Assembly (NCBI GenBank): GCA_002375695.1
Contig: DFMO01000003.1
Coordinates: 327,466 to 391,465 of the forward strand
Length of the DNA: 64,000 bases
From: Flavobacteriaceae bacterium UBA3591
GTDB taxonomy: Bacteria; Bacteroidota; Bacteroidia; Flavobacteriales; Flavobacteriaceae
Direction: 5' to 3'
Position 1 is the stretch's first letter. Every line of letters begins with the position of its first letter. The translations under genes were made by a program, and so were the position numbers. The notes under the pieces are model-generated. The model was given only the letters and a program-made list of their open reading frames with translations, was not told where the DNA came from and searched no databases. Positions 52,463 through 62,240 of the stretch are shown here, one piece after another.

Positions 52463-53461
52463 ATGAGTACGATCACGGCAGCTATTACCGCTGTAGGAAG
52501 TTACGTTCCAGATTACGTTCTTTCCAACAAAGTGTTGGAAACAATGGTAGATACCAATGATGAATGGATTACTACCCGAACCGGAATTAAAGAAAGAAGA
52601 ATACTTAAAGATAAAGATAAAGGTACTTCATATCTTGCAATTCAAGCAGCACTAAACCTTCTTGAAAAAAGTAATACCGACCCAGCAGAAATTGACTTGG
52701 TTATTATGGCCACGGCTACACCAGATATGCCGGTTGCTACTACAGGTGTTTATGTGGCTACGCAAATAGGGGCTGTAAATGCTTTTTCCTTCGATCTTGT
52801 TGCTGCATGTTCTAGCTTCCTCTTCGGGATGTCTACGGCAGCACGATACATAGAATCTGGTAGATATAAAAAAGTTTTACTTATTGGTGCCGACAAAATG
52901 TCGTCCATTATAGATTATACAGATAGAACAACTTGTATAATTTTTGGCGATGGTGGCGGTGCCGTACTTTTTGAACCTAATAAAGAAGGATTAGGCGTTC
53001 AAGACGAATATTTACGTACCGATGGCGTAGGACGACCATTTTTAAAAATTGACGCGGGAGGCTCCTTACTGCCAGCATCAAAAGAAACGGTTGAAAACAA
53101 ACAACACTTTGTTTACCAAGAAGGGAAAACTGTATTTAAGTTTGCCGTTTCAAATATGGCCGATGTTTGCGAAAAAGTCATGAAAAGAAATGAACTTTCT
53201 GGCAACGACGTTAATTGGTTAGTGCCACACCAAGCCAATAAACGTATAATCGATGCCGCTGCCTCACGAATGAAATTACCAGACGATAAAGTAATGGTAA
53301 ACATTCACAAATACGGCAATACAACTTCAGCTACTTTACCACTATGTTTGGCAGACTACGAAAAACAACTTAAAAAAGGAGATAACTTAATATTCGCTTC
53401 CTTTGGAGGAGGCTTTACTTGGGGTGCCGTTTATTTAAAATGGGCCTACGATTCAAAATAA
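52463..53461 (+). CDS. fabH: Beta-ketoacyl-ACP synthase III
   Basis: A 332-residue condensing enzyme with the catalytic triad C116 (VAACSSFL), H256 (VPHQANKR) and N286 (KYGNTTSAT), in the normal order and spacing. It joins acetyl-CoA or branched-chain acyl-CoA primers to malonyl-ACP to start fatty-acid synthesis. Start ATG at 52463. It lies 34 bp before accB; a 173-bp gap with the rpmF terminator lies upstream. Confidence 0.97.
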   Translation: MSTITAAITAVGSYVPDYVLSNKVLETMVDTNDEWITTRTGIKERRILKDKDKGTSYLAIQAALNLLEKSNTDPAEIDLVIMATATPDMPVATTGVYVATQIGAVNAFSFDLVAACSSFLFGMSTAARYIESGRYKKVLLIGADKMSSIIDYTDRTTCIIFGDGGGAVLFEPNKEGLGVQDEYLRTDGVGRPFLKIDAGGSLLPASKETVENKQHFVYQEGKTVFKFAVSNMADVCEKVMKRNELSGNDVNWLVPHQANKRIIDAAASRMKLPDDKVMVNIHKYGNTTSATLPLCLADYEKQLKKGDNLIFASFGGGFTWGAVYLKWAYDSK

Positions 53462-53494
53462 TAGCAACAAAATCAAAAGACTAAACTTAACAAT

Positions 53495-53992
53495 ATGGAT
53501 TTAAAAGACATTCAAAACTTAATTAAGTTTGTGGCCAAAAGTGGAGCCAATGAGGTAAAACTTGAAACAGAAGATATAAAAATTACTATAAAAACAGGAG
53601 CCGAAGACGGTAAAAGCGAAACCACCTATATTCAGCAAATTCCTGCTATGTCGCAGCCACAAATGCAAGTACCGCAACAAACTGCTGCGCCAACTCAACA
53701 GCAACAAGCGCCACAAAAATCTGAAACTCCAGCCGAAGCATCAGATTCAAAATATATTACCATTAAGTCGCCAATTATTGGAACATTCTATAGAAAACCG
53801 GCGCCAGATAAGCCAGTTTTTGTAGAAGTGGGTACAAGCATTAAAGAAGGCGATGTACTTTGCGTAATTGAAGCCATGAAACTTTTTAATGAAATTGAAA
53901 GTGAAGTTTCAGGTAAAATTGTAAAAGTACTTGTGGACGACTCTTCTCCAGTAGAGTTTGATCAACCTTTATTTTTAGTAGATCCGTCATAA
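53495..53992 (+). CDS. accB: Biotin carboxyl carrier protein of acetyl-CoA carboxylase
   Basis: A 165-residue protein with an N-terminal subunit-binding part, a Gln/Pro/Ala-rich linker (about residues 47-84), and a C-terminal biotinyl domain where K129 in EAMKLFN receives biotin. It carries carboxybiotin between AccC and AccAD. It forms a pair with accC (75 bp downstream), in the order fabH-accB-accC. Confidence 0.96.
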   Translation: MDLKDIQNLIKFVAKSGANEVKLETEDIKITIKTGAEDGKSETTYIQQIPAMSQPQMQVPQQTAAPTQQQQAPQKSETPAEASDSKYITIKSPIIGTFYRKPAPDKPVFVEVGTSIKEGDVLCVIEAMKLFNEIESEVSGKIVKVLVDDSSPVEFDQPLFLVDPS

Positions 53993-54067
53993 ATAATCTC
54001 CAAATCCTATCTTTAAACATCGCATAAATAGAAGTTTAAAATTGAGATTTGATATTTAAAAAACACT

Positions 54068-55420
54068 ATGTTTAAAAAAATATTAATTGCAAATAGGGGC
54101 GAAATAGCATTGCGAATAATTCGCACTTGCCGCGAGATGGGAATTAAATCGGTTGCAGTTTATTCAAAAGCCGATGAAGAAAGTTTGCACGTACGTTTTG
54201 CAGACGAGGCGGTGTGTATAGGCCCTGCAGCCAGTAATTTAAGCTATTTAAAAATGTCTAATATTATTGCAGCTGCCGAAATTACAAATGCAGATGCAAT
54301 ACACCCAGGGTATGGGTTCCTTTCTGAAAATGCAAAATTTTCAAAAATTTGTCACGAACACGGAATTAAATTTATTGGAGCTTCTCCAGAAATGATTGAA
54401 CGTATGGGCGACAAAGCTTCGGCAAAAGCTACAATGAAAGCGGCTGGAGTACCTACAGTTCCTGGAAGTGACGGAATTATTGAAGATTTCAAACAATGTG
54501 AAAAACTAGCCGAAGAAGTTGGTTACCCAGTAATGCTTAAAGCTACAGCGGGTGGTGGCGGAAAAGGTATGCGCGCTGTTTGGAAAAAGGAAGACCTTAA
54601 AAAAGCTTGGGATAGTGCACGACAAGAAGCCGCTGCCTCTTTTGGGAATGACGGTATGTACATGGAAAAGCTTATTGAAGAACCACGACATATTGAAATT
54701 CAAATTGTAGGTGATAGCACTGGGAAAGCGTGTCATTTAAGTGAACGCGACTGTTCGGTGCAAAGAAGACATCAAAAGCTTACCGAAGAAACCCCAAGCC
54801 CATTTATGACGAAAAAACTTCGTACCGATATGGGTAATGCAGCTGTTAAAGCCGCAGAATATATTAAATACGAAGGGGCCGGAACTATAGAATTTTTGGT
54901 GGATAAACACCGAAATTTCTACTTTATGGAAATGAATACTCGTATTCAAGTAGAGCACCCAATTACCGAGCAAGTTATTGATTACGACTTAATAAGAGAA
55001 CAAATTTTAGTAGCTGCCGGTATTCCTATTTCAGGAAAAAATTATACGCCACAGCTTCATTCAATAGAATGTAGAATTAACGCAGAAGATCCGTATAACG
55101 ATTTCCGTCCGTCGCCAGGTAAAATTACCGTTTTACACGCACCAGGCGGCCATGGCGTTCGATTAGATACTCACGTTTACGCGGGGTACACTATTGTACC
55201 GTATTACGATTCTATGATAGCAAAACTTATTACTACCGCACAAACACGCGAAGAAGCAATAAGTAAAATGAAACGCGCCTTAGACGAGTTTGTAATTGAA
55301 GGTATTAAAACTACCATTCCGTTCCACCGTCAATTAATGGACGACCCAGACTACGTTGCTGGAAATTACACCACTGCGTTTATGAATGATTTTAAAATGA
55401 ACGAACCCGAAGAAGAATAA
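54068..55420 (+). CDS. accC: Biotin carboxylase subunit of acetyl-CoA carboxylase
   Basis: A 450-residue ATP-grasp enzyme. The N-terminus MFKKILIANRGEIALRII, the Gly-rich ATP loop TAGGGGKGMRAV (near residue 160), the substrate-region motif MEMNTRIQVEHPITE and DLIREQI are all present and intact. It carboxylates biotin on AccB with bicarbonate and ATP. It ends before a hairpin terminator. Confidence 0.97.
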   Translation: MFKKILIANRGEIALRIIRTCREMGIKSVAVYSKADEESLHVRFADEAVCIGPAASNLSYLKMSNIIAAAEITNADAIHPGYGFLSENAKFSKICHEHGIKFIGASPEMIERMGDKASAKATMKAAGVPTVPGSDGIIEDFKQCEKLAEEVGYPVMLKATAGGGGKGMRAVWKKEDLKKAWDSARQEAAASFGNDGMYMEKLIEEPRHIEIQIVGDSTGKACHLSERDCSVQRRHQKLTEETPSPFMTKKLRTDMGNAAVKAAEYIKYEGAGTIEFLVDKHRNFYFMEMNTRIQVEHPITEQVIDYDLIREQILVAAGIPISGKNYTPQLHSIECRINAEDPYNDFRPSPGKITVLHAPGGHGVRLDTHVYAGYTIVPYYDSMIAKLITTAQTREEAISKMKRALDEFVIEGIKTTIPFHRQLMDDPDYVAGNYTTAFMNDFKMNEPEEE

Positions 55421-55441
55421 CGGTTTTGTTTATTAACCTTT

Positions 55442-55487
55442 AAAGCACCAAATTATACAATGTAAATCTTGTAATTTGGTGCTTTTT
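55442..55487 (+). terminator. Intrinsic terminator after accC
   Basis: AAAGCACCAAATTATACAA and TTGTAATTTGGTGCTTTTT form a long hairpin (one bulged base) with a T run. Confidence 0.85.
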
Positions 55488-55512
55488 GTATGTAGTATAA
55501 AATTTAACTTAG

Positions 55513-56631
55513 ATGAAGCTATCTTTTTGGGAACAAAACACGTGGTTTAATAACATCGATTTTGCTGTAATTGGCAGTGGAATTGTAGGTTTAAGCTGCG
55601 CTCTTTCCTTGCGTAATAAACATCCAAACAGTAAAATTGTGGTTTTTGAACGGGGTTTTTTACCAAGCGGTGCAAGTACTAAAAATGCAGGATTTGCTTG
55701 TTTTGGCAGTATTTCTGAAATACTCGACGACCTTAATAATCATACCGAAGAAGAAGTAATTCAACTTGTAAAAAATAGAGTAGCAGGTTTAAAACTTTTG
55801 CGTGAAACCTTGGGAGATAAACAATTAGATTATCAAGAAAATGGCGGGTACGAGTTGTTTACAAAACGCGATTTAGAACTTTATAATACTTGCCAACAGA
55901 AACTACCGTATATAAACAAACTTCTCGATTCTATTTTTCCTTCTCAGGTTTTTAAATTAAAAGAAAATAGCTTTCAGTTTAAAAATATTCAACCCAAACT
56001 AATTTTTAACCATTATGAAGGCCAAATTGATACCGGCAAAATGATGCTCGGCCTCCTTAAAAAAGCAACTTCAGAAAATATAATAATTTTAAATGCTACT
56101 GAAATTACAGCTATTTCAGATGTAGGAAATAAGGTTTCGCTTCAAGTGAACAATGAAAGAGATATTTCAGCAAAAAAAGTGTGCATTGCAACTAATGGTT
56201 TTGCAAAACGTTTTTTAAATGTTGATTTAAAACCTGCCCGAGCGCAAGTTTTAATTACCAAACCAATTAAAAATCTTAAGCTTAAAGGAACTTTTCATCT
56301 CGATAAGGGGTATTATTATTTTAGAAATATTAATGATAGAATTCTATTTGGCGGTGGTAGAAATTTAGATTTTAAAGGCGAAGAAACCACCCAAATGGAA
56401 CTTACCCAACTTGTACAAGATAAATTGGAGCACTTGCTTAAAACGGTAATTTTACCTAACCATACATTCAAAATAGACCAACGCTGGAGTGGAATTATGG
56501 GCTTGGGAGAACAAAAAAAGCCTATTGTAAAAGCTGTATCACCCAATGTTTTCTGCGGTATACGGCTTGGAGGTATGGGCGTTGCGATAGGAAGTTCTGT
56601 GGGGAAACAACTCGCCCAAATCACAACTTAA
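55513..56631 (+). CDS. FAD-dependent oxidoreductase (DAO family)
   Basis: A 372-residue flavoprotein with the dinucleotide-binding motif AVIGSGIVGLSCALSL (about residues 19-34), SGASTKNAGFACFGS (FAD/substrate-region) and the C-terminal FCGIRLGGMGVAIGSSVG. DAO family members oxidise D-amino acids, glycine or related amines. Substrate unknown. The gene stands between the acc cluster and mtgA. Confidence 0.92.
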   Translation: MKLSFWEQNTWFNNIDFAVIGSGIVGLSCALSLRNKHPNSKIVVFERGFLPSGASTKNAGFACFGSISEILDDLNNHTEEEVIQLVKNRVAGLKLLRETLGDKQLDYQENGGYELFTKRDLELYNTCQQKLPYINKLLDSIFPSQVFKLKENSFQFKNIQPKLIFNHYEGQIDTGKMMLGLLKKATSENIIILNATEITAISDVGNKVSLQVNNERDISAKKVCIATNGFAKRFLNVDLKPARAQVLITKPIKNLKLKGTFHLDKGYYYFRNINDRILFGGGRNLDFKGEETTQMELTQLVQDKLEHLLKTVILPNHTFKIDQRWSGIMGLGEQKKPIVKAVSPNVFCGIRLGGMGVAIGSSVGKQLAQITT

Positions 56632-56679
56632 AGTTCGTAATATTGTGAGCTTGCACCTAGCGAGAATAAATAATTACAT

Positions 56680-57393
56680 ATGATTAAAAAACTGTTTAAA
56701 TTTATTCTTAAACTAAGTCTGTGGTTTGTTGCGCTCACCATGTTGTGGGTACTTATTTATAAATATGTGCCGGTACCTTATACGCCACTAATGGCGATTC
56801 GCTCTATTGAAAATCCCGAAAATAATGCGACTCGACATAACTGGGTGGCTATTGAAAAAATATCGCCTCATTTACAGTTGGCTGTAATTTGCGCCGAAGA
56901 TCAACTGTTTTTACAACACAATGGTTTTGATAAGCAAGCCATTGAAAAAGCTTTAAAACATAATCAACAAGGCAAAAGGCTCCGCGGCGGAAGTACTATC
57001 TCGCAACAAACTGCTAAAAATGTTTTTTTATGGCCAGAACGCAGTTGGTTTAGGAAAGCTTTGGAAGCTTATTTTACACTTTTAATAGAAACGTTTTGGA
57101 CAAAAGAACGCATTTTGGAAGTTTATTTAAACAGCATTGAAATGGGCAAAGGTGTATATGGCGCCGAAGCGGCTGCGCAGTATTGGTTTAAAAAACCAGC
57201 AGCGCAATTAAATAGGGGAGAAGCGGCGGCAATTGCAGCAATCTTGCCAAGTCCGTTGCGGTATAGTGCAAACCCTCCCGGTCCATATGTAGCCAATAGA
57301 ACCGCGTGGATTAAAAAACAAATGCTACTTTACGGTGTATTAAATTTAAAAGTAGACCAGTCTATTGACAACAAAAAAGGTGAAAAAGAATGA
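56680..57393 (+). CDS. mtgA: Monofunctional biosynthetic peptidoglycan transglycosylase
   Basis: A 237-residue GT51 enzyme with an N-terminal membrane segment (residues about 8-30). Catalytic E73 lies in CAEDQLFLQHNGFD and the second motif GGSTISQQTAKN follows, then RKALEAYFTLLIE and LEVYLNSIEMG. It polymerises lipid II into glycan strands. No transpeptidase domain is present. Its stop overlaps the next gene by 4 bp. Confidence 0.96.
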   Translation: MIKKLFKFILKLSLWFVALTMLWVLIYKYVPVPYTPLMAIRSIENPENNATRHNWVAIEKISPHLQLAVICAEDQLFLQHNGFDKQAIEKALKHNQQGKRLRGGSTISQQTAKNVFLWPERSWFRKALEAYFTLLIETFWTKERILEVYLNSIEMGKGVYGAEAAAQYWFKKPAAQLNRGEAAAIAAILPSPLRYSANPPGPYVANRTAWIKKQMLLYGVLNLKVDQSIDNKKGEKE

Positions 57394-57848
57394 CATATTT
57401 ATCGGTTAAAAATAGGCTATTACAGCACTGTCATGAGCAAGTAAATAAACGTTACAGTAATATAAAGCAAACCATAAGTGGTATTGAGGAAGCGATGTTT
57501 CAGGAATCTAAAAGTAGTAGTGGCGATAAACATAATACGGGAAGAGCAATGCTTCAAATAGACCGTGAAAACGCAGGAAAACAACTTCGGGAGATTGAAA
57601 AGCTAACCCTTCTTTTAAAGAAAATTGATATTAACAATCCATCAAATTATGCTCGGTTTGGTAGTTTGGTTTTTACAGATAAGTATAATTACTTTATTAG
57701 TATTTCGGTGGGAAAGGTTACCGTAGATAATGAAGATTTTCTTTGTGTTTCGTTAAATTCACCAGTAGGAAAATTACTTTCGGCTAAAAAGAAAGGAGAA
57801 GAATTTAATTTAAATGGCAGTACTTTTAAAATTACCGAAGTGTGTTAA
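57390..57848 (+). CDS. GreA/GreB-like small protein (often mislabelled in flavobacteria)
   Basis: A 152-residue protein overlapping mtgA by 4 bp (ATGA), so translation is coupled. Residues about 10-90 are predicted coiled coil, and the C-terminus SPVGKLLSAKKKGEEF resembles the FKBP-like domain of Gre factors (SPLGKALLGK in GreA). The acidic tip residues that GreA uses in RNA polymerase are not clearly present. A role in transcription is inferred from this likeness only. Confidence 0.72.
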   Translation: MTYLSVKNRLLQHCHEQVNKRYSNIKQTISGIEEAMFQESKSSSGDKHNTGRAMLQIDRENAGKQLREIEKLTLLLKKIDINNPSNYARFGSLVFTDKYNYFISISVGKVTVDNEDFLCVSLNSPVGKLLSAKKKGEEFNLNGSTFKITEVC

Positions 57849-57857
57849 AACTGTATT

Positions 57858-60113
57858 TTAAAACTTCGTTTTTTTAAGTAGTTTCGGCATTTTCTCGCTC
57901 ATTGCTAACAACCATTTAAGTTGTTCGCGCACTAAGTGAGCTTCTTCAATTTTTGAATGAAAACGAGCTGTTTGGCCGTTTTTTTCTTCTTCAGAAAATA
58001 TGATACTGCTTCCAAAGGTTTCATCAAAAATATTTTCCAAAAACCTGTCAGTTTCCTCTTCAGTTTTTATGTATGTGTTTGAGTTATATTGAATTTGGGT
58101 ATCTAGAATTTTTTCGGCTACTTTTAGATTTTTAATTATTCTTTCAGAAATAATATTAAAATTTTTAGATGCGGGCGTTGTTGGATTATTTAAAATATAG
58201 GTGCTTAGTGAGGCCAGAGACGATAAAAAAGTGTGATTTAATACAGCAATTTCGTACACTTTATCAAGGTTTTTCTGCTTAGATTTTGGCTCTTGCGTCA
58301 TTCGTTGAAAAGCGGCACTTAAATCGCTTAACTCTAAAAATGCATTTTTTCGCGCTACCTTGTACTCGGTGGGTACATCGCCTTTTTTATTGTAATAACT
58401 TATAATTTCAGTTAAATAAATTCGGTTGGCTTTTATAGTTCCCAAAAGGGTTTTTTGCATTCCTTGTTTTTCCCAAGCTGGCCAAAGAAGTAAGTTCCCT
58501 AGGGTGGCTAATCCAGCGCCAATCATTGTATCCATTACCCGAAATTGAATAACGTTAAAAATATCGGGTCGCATAAGTGCATAAATAAATACCACACTTA
58601 AGGTAATAAAGGTTGCCGCAGCTTTATAGTTACGTTGCACCATTGAAAATGCAATGACTAAGGTTAAAATAGCTAAAATACCGTAAACAGTAGTATTTTG
58701 GGTTAGTAAAACAATGCCAACCGCAATAGCTCCGCCAATTAGCGTGCCAATAGTTCGCTCCTTAGAACGCGTTTTGGTTAACCCAAATGTGGGTCTCATT
58801 ATTACAATTATGGTGAGTAAAATCCAATACGGATTTTGTACCGCAAACAAAATTCCTACGCCATAGCCAACCATGGTTATTACTGCAATACGCAGCGAAT
58901 GTTTAAAAATTGGAGATCGTAAATTAAAATTTTCTGAAAGGATTTCAAGATCGTAACGCTGTTTTGTTAAAAACCTGCGTGAGTCTTCTTTTTTGGGCAA
59001 GATAATATCGCGATGTGCCGGATTTTGAAGCAACCATTCAATTTTATCAATCTTGTTAATTTGGTCTTTTTGATATTTAAAAAGATTTTTTAATAGCAAC
59101 AAATTTTCATCATAAGCAATATCGGAATCTGAAGTAAACTCAGAAATTTCAGTTTTTATTTTATTGTAGAAATGGGCAATCTTTGTGTCTTTTCGCAATT
59201 TTTCGGGGGTCGAAATATTATCTGCAATCACGTTTAAGCGGTCACTCATTGCAAAAAGCAAGTTTTGAAAATATTTTAATTGCTGAGGTTTTTTCTCAAA
59301 AAATGTATCGGTTTTTGAGTAGTTTACAGGATTGGTCATTGCGAGTTCCAACATATCTACAAGCTGTACAAACACAAGTAAGCGCTTGCCGCCATAGTTA
59401 CTTCGGCCAGAACCGGTACGGCTGGTAATTAAAATATCTCTAAGCGTTTCGTGGGTAGCTGTCAGTTCGGTTTGGAGCGTTAGTAGCTCCTTTAAAAGAG
59501 TGGCGCGATTTGTTCTTTCGGCAACCAATTTACCTCGAATCTCTAAATAATCTGCAGTGAGTTTTAGCGTTTTTGAAAGGTAGTACTCTGTAGGTGCTTT
59601 TGGAAAAATGAAGTGCCACAATAATGCTAAACCAGCATACCACAGTCCGCCCACTCCAATTAATAACATTCTTTCATAGGGTAGTATGCCTTCGGTAACA
59701 TTTGAAAAACTTAAAACCAAAGCAAAAAGCCCCGAAAAACTTATTAATGATGCTCTAAACCCATAGATTGAAATGTATGAAATAGCAAACATTAAAACCC
59801 CTAATACCGGGAAAAGTAACCACAGCGAAAGATGTAAATATCCACCTATTAAACTAACAATCATTGCCAGAAGTGTAGCTAACAAAATACCGCTAATTTT
59901 ACTGCGTATACTACCGCTTACATCACTAGGAGAAGAGAGAAGTGCACCCACTGTAATTGTTACCCCTATATGCAAAGCATCGAGTTTAATCCCAATAAGG
60001 ATGGGCGTAGTAAGCGCTATTCCTAAGAGAATTGCTTTAGAGAAATCGGTACTTTTAAAAAACTCGGTTAAGTCTTTAATTAAAGTGCCTACTATGGTAT
60101 TGGTTAGTTTCAA
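57858..60113 (-). CDS. FUSC family membrane protein (YccS/YhfK-like)
   Basis: A 751-residue membrane protein with two sets of hydrophobic segments (about residues 28-170 and 395-545) separated and followed by large helical soluble regions. The FUSC core motifs IGGAIAVGIV and AALF-like TM patterns fit the fusaric acid resistance/aromatic acid exporter superfamily. Substrate unknown. It is convergent with the GreA-like gene and divergent from the oxidoreductase gene. Confidence 0.88.
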   Translation of the reverse strand: MKLTNTIVGTLIKDLTEFFKSTDFSKAILLGIALTTPILIGIKLDALHIGVTITVGALLSSPSDVSGSIRSKISGILLATLLAMIVSLIGGYLHLSLWLLFPVLGVLMFAISYISIYGFRASLISFSGLFALVLSFSNVTEGILPYERMLLIGVGGLWYAGLALLWHFIFPKAPTEYYLSKTLKLTADYLEIRGKLVAERTNRATLLKELLTLQTELTATHETLRDILITSRTGSGRSNYGGKRLLVFVQLVDMLELAMTNPVNYSKTDTFFEKKPQQLKYFQNLLFAMSDRLNVIADNISTPEKLRKDTKIAHFYNKIKTEISEFTSDSDIAYDENLLLLKNLFKYQKDQINKIDKIEWLLQNPAHRDIILPKKEDSRRFLTKQRYDLEILSENFNLRSPIFKHSLRIAVITMVGYGVGILFAVQNPYWILLTIIVIMRPTFGLTKTRSKERTIGTLIGGAIAVGIVLLTQNTTVYGILAILTLVIAFSMVQRNYKAAATFITLSVVFIYALMRPDIFNVIQFRVMDTMIGAGLATLGNLLLWPAWEKQGMQKTLLGTIKANRIYLTEIISYYNKKGDVPTEYKVARKNAFLELSDLSAAFQRMTQEPKSKQKNLDKVYEIAVLNHTFLSSLASLSTYILNNPTTPASKNFNIISERIIKNLKVAEKILDTQIQYNSNTYIKTEEETDRFLENIFDETFGSSIIFSEEEKNGQTARFHSKIEEAHLVREQLKWLLAMSEKMPKLLKKTKF

Positions 60114-60286
60114 TGGGCTGTTTCTTTATAAATAACAAAGGTAGAACGTGTGGCGGTTAAGTTTGTTAAACTTATTAGAAATCTAAGATTGTTATTCTTT
60201 TCCTAAAAGTGAGTACTGCTTTTATTTATTGCCGCTTTATCTCTTAACTTAAGAAAAATAAGTATTAATTTTTGAATTGAAACACG

Positions 60287-61282
60287 ATGAATAAAGCAAT
60301 ATTATTAAAAAATAGACCTCAAGGAAAACCTGCACTTTCAGATTTTAAAATAACCGAAATTGAAACGCCAAAACCAAAAGTTGACGAGATTCTTTTAAAA
60401 ACACGTTACGTTTCGGTTGATCCATATTTACGAGGTAGAATGCGCGACCAAAAATCATATATTCCACCTTTTCAATTAAACAAACCATTGGAGTCTGGGA
60501 TAATTGCCGAAGTAGTAGCCTCTAACAATAACAATTTTAAAGAGGGTGATTTTGTAAACGGCATGCTTCAGTGGAAAAAATATCAAACATCTGATGGCAC
60601 AGGGTTAAATAAAGTTGATAAAAACAAAGCTCCTTTAAAAGCATATTTAGGAATTTTGGGTTTAACAGGGTTAACAGCCTATTTGGGTTTAGAAAAAATT
60701 GGTAAACCAAAAAAGGGTGAAACGCTACTAGTTTCGGGTGCTGCCGGTGCCGTAGGGAGTGTTGTTGGGCAGATAGGAAAAATTATAGGTTGTCGCGTAG
60801 TGGGTATTGCAGGCAGTGATGAAAAAATTAATAGAATTAAAAAGGAATTTAATTTTGATGATGCGATAAATTATAAAACTACCGATGATATAAACAAAGC
60901 AATTGCCAGCAAATGTCCCGAGGGAGTGGATGTGTATTTTGACAATGTAGGGGGCGAAATTCTGGATGCTGCAATGCAAAATATGAATAGATACGGTAGA
61001 ATTATAAACTGCGGAGCAATTGCGCTTTATAATAAAACTGAAATGCCAACCGGGCCGCGAGTTGAACCTCTTTTAATTAAAAACAGTCTTTTAATGCAAG
61101 GTTTTATCGTGCGAGATTTTGTAAAAGATTTTGGTCCAGCACAAAAACAATTAGCAACGTGGATGGCAGCCAATAAATTAAATTATTTAGAAACTGTAGT
61201 TGAAGGTTTTGAAAATATACCACAAGCATTTATCGATTTATTTGATGGAAAAAATAAAGGAAAAATGATTGTTGAAGTGTAA
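60287..61282 (+). CDS. NADP-dependent oxidoreductase, MDR family (CurA/leukotriene B4 dehydrogenase-like)
   Basis: A 331-residue medium-chain reductase with the family N-terminus NKAILLKNRPQGKP, the VDPYLRGRM motif and the NADP-binding AAGAVGSVVGQIGKI. No zinc-ligand Cys clusters are present. It probably reduces the C=C bond of alpha,beta-unsaturated aldehydes or ketones. The stop lies only 1 bp from the convergent ABC ATPase stop. Confidence 0.92.
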   Translation: MNKAILLKNRPQGKPALSDFKITEIETPKPKVDEILLKTRYVSVDPYLRGRMRDQKSYIPPFQLNKPLESGIIAEVVASNNNNFKEGDFVNGMLQWKKYQTSDGTGLNKVDKNKAPLKAYLGILGLTGLTAYLGLEKIGKPKKGETLLVSGAAGAVGSVVGQIGKIIGCRVVGIAGSDEKINRIKKEFNFDDAINYKTTDDINKAIASKCPEGVDVYFDNVGGEILDAAMQNMNRYGRIINCGAIALYNKTEMPTGPRVEPLLIKNSLLMQGFIVRDFVKDFGPAQKQLATWMAANKLNYLETVVEGFENIPQAFIDLFDGKNKGKMIVEV

Positions 61283-61283
61283 G

Positions 61284-62231
61284 TTATTCTGAAATTTTAA
61301 GCCAACAAACCGCACCTTGTTTTAAAGGTGAAGTATGATTAAAAAACACTTTTGCACCTTTAAAACTTCCCTCAACTAAATAGTGACTTCCTTTAAAATA
61401 TGATTTTTCTACTACTACTTGGAGTATAGTTTTTACCTTTGAAACTTGAAGCTGGTGCGGGAAAACGACAATTTTTTCGGTGGTAGTGCTTGATGAAACA
61501 AGGTGTTTTGAAAGTAAATTTGCATCTCCAAAAAAGCTGGCTTGATAGGCTGTAGATACATTGTTATAAACAAATTCGGGAGTGCCAAACATTTCTTCGG
61601 TACCGTCTTTTAACATTAAAATATAATCTGAAAATGCCAGCGCCTCATCGCTTTCGTGTGTAGCAGTGATACAACTTATTTTATTTTCTTTTAAATAGCT
61701 AAAAATTTTGCGTTGCAGTTTATTTTTCCTGAAGGTATCCACATTGCTAAATGGTTCATCGAGTAGTAGTATTTCGGGTTTTTTTGCCAGTGCTTTGGCT
61801 AAAGCTACACGTTGTTTTTGCCCTCCGCTTAAATTTTTAACCAAGGTGTTTTTATAGGGTAATAGTTCTACTACAGTTAGCAATGTATTAATTCGCGCGG
61901 TGTCTTCTTCTTCATTTAGTCCCGTTAAATGAGTATTTAAGTTTTCGAAAACGGTGGTAAAGGGCATTATATTAAATTCTTGTGCTACCAGTTTCATAAA
62001 GGGTTCGCCAGGAATAAGTGCTTTGGTTGGGCCTAGCAATTTTTTATCGTTGTAAAAAATAGCGCCATTTTCAACTGGTAGTAAACCGTAAACAAGATGT
62101 AAAAGGGTGGATTTTCCGCAACCACTTTCTCCTAAAATACTTAAATGTTCGCCTGCTTTTAAAGTAAAATTTATATTCTCTAAAATTGGTTGTTTAGAAT
62201 AGGAGAACGAATCTATTTTTACTTTTAGCAT
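61284..62231 (-). CDS. ABC transporter ATP-binding protein (no permease adjacent)
   Basis: A 315-residue ATPase with Walker A GESGCGKST, the Q-loop region, ABC signature LSGGQKQR and Walker B ILLLDEP. The 90 residues after the nucleotide-binding domain form a TOBE-like or regulatory extension. The layout resembles iron or spermidine-type importer ATPases. No permease or binding protein is adjacent, so the partner lies elsewhere. It is downstream of the small unknown gene. Confidence 0.88.
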   Translation of the reverse strand: MLKVKIDSFSYSKQPILENINFTLKAGEHLSILGESGCGKSTLLHLVYGLLPVENGAIFYNDKKLLGPTKALIPGEPFMKLVAQEFNIMPFTTVFENLNTHLTGLNEEEDTARINTLLTVVELLPYKNTLVKNLSGGQKQRVALAKALAKKPEILLLDEPFSNVDTFRKNKLQRKIFSYLKENKISCITATHESDEALAFSDYILMLKDGTEEMFGTPEFVYNNVSTAYQASFFGDANLLSKHLVSSSTTTEKIVVFPHQLQVSKVKTILQVVVEKSYFKGSHYLVEGSFKGAKVFFNHTSPLKQGAVCWLKISE

Positions 62232-62240
62232 CGCTGCAGT

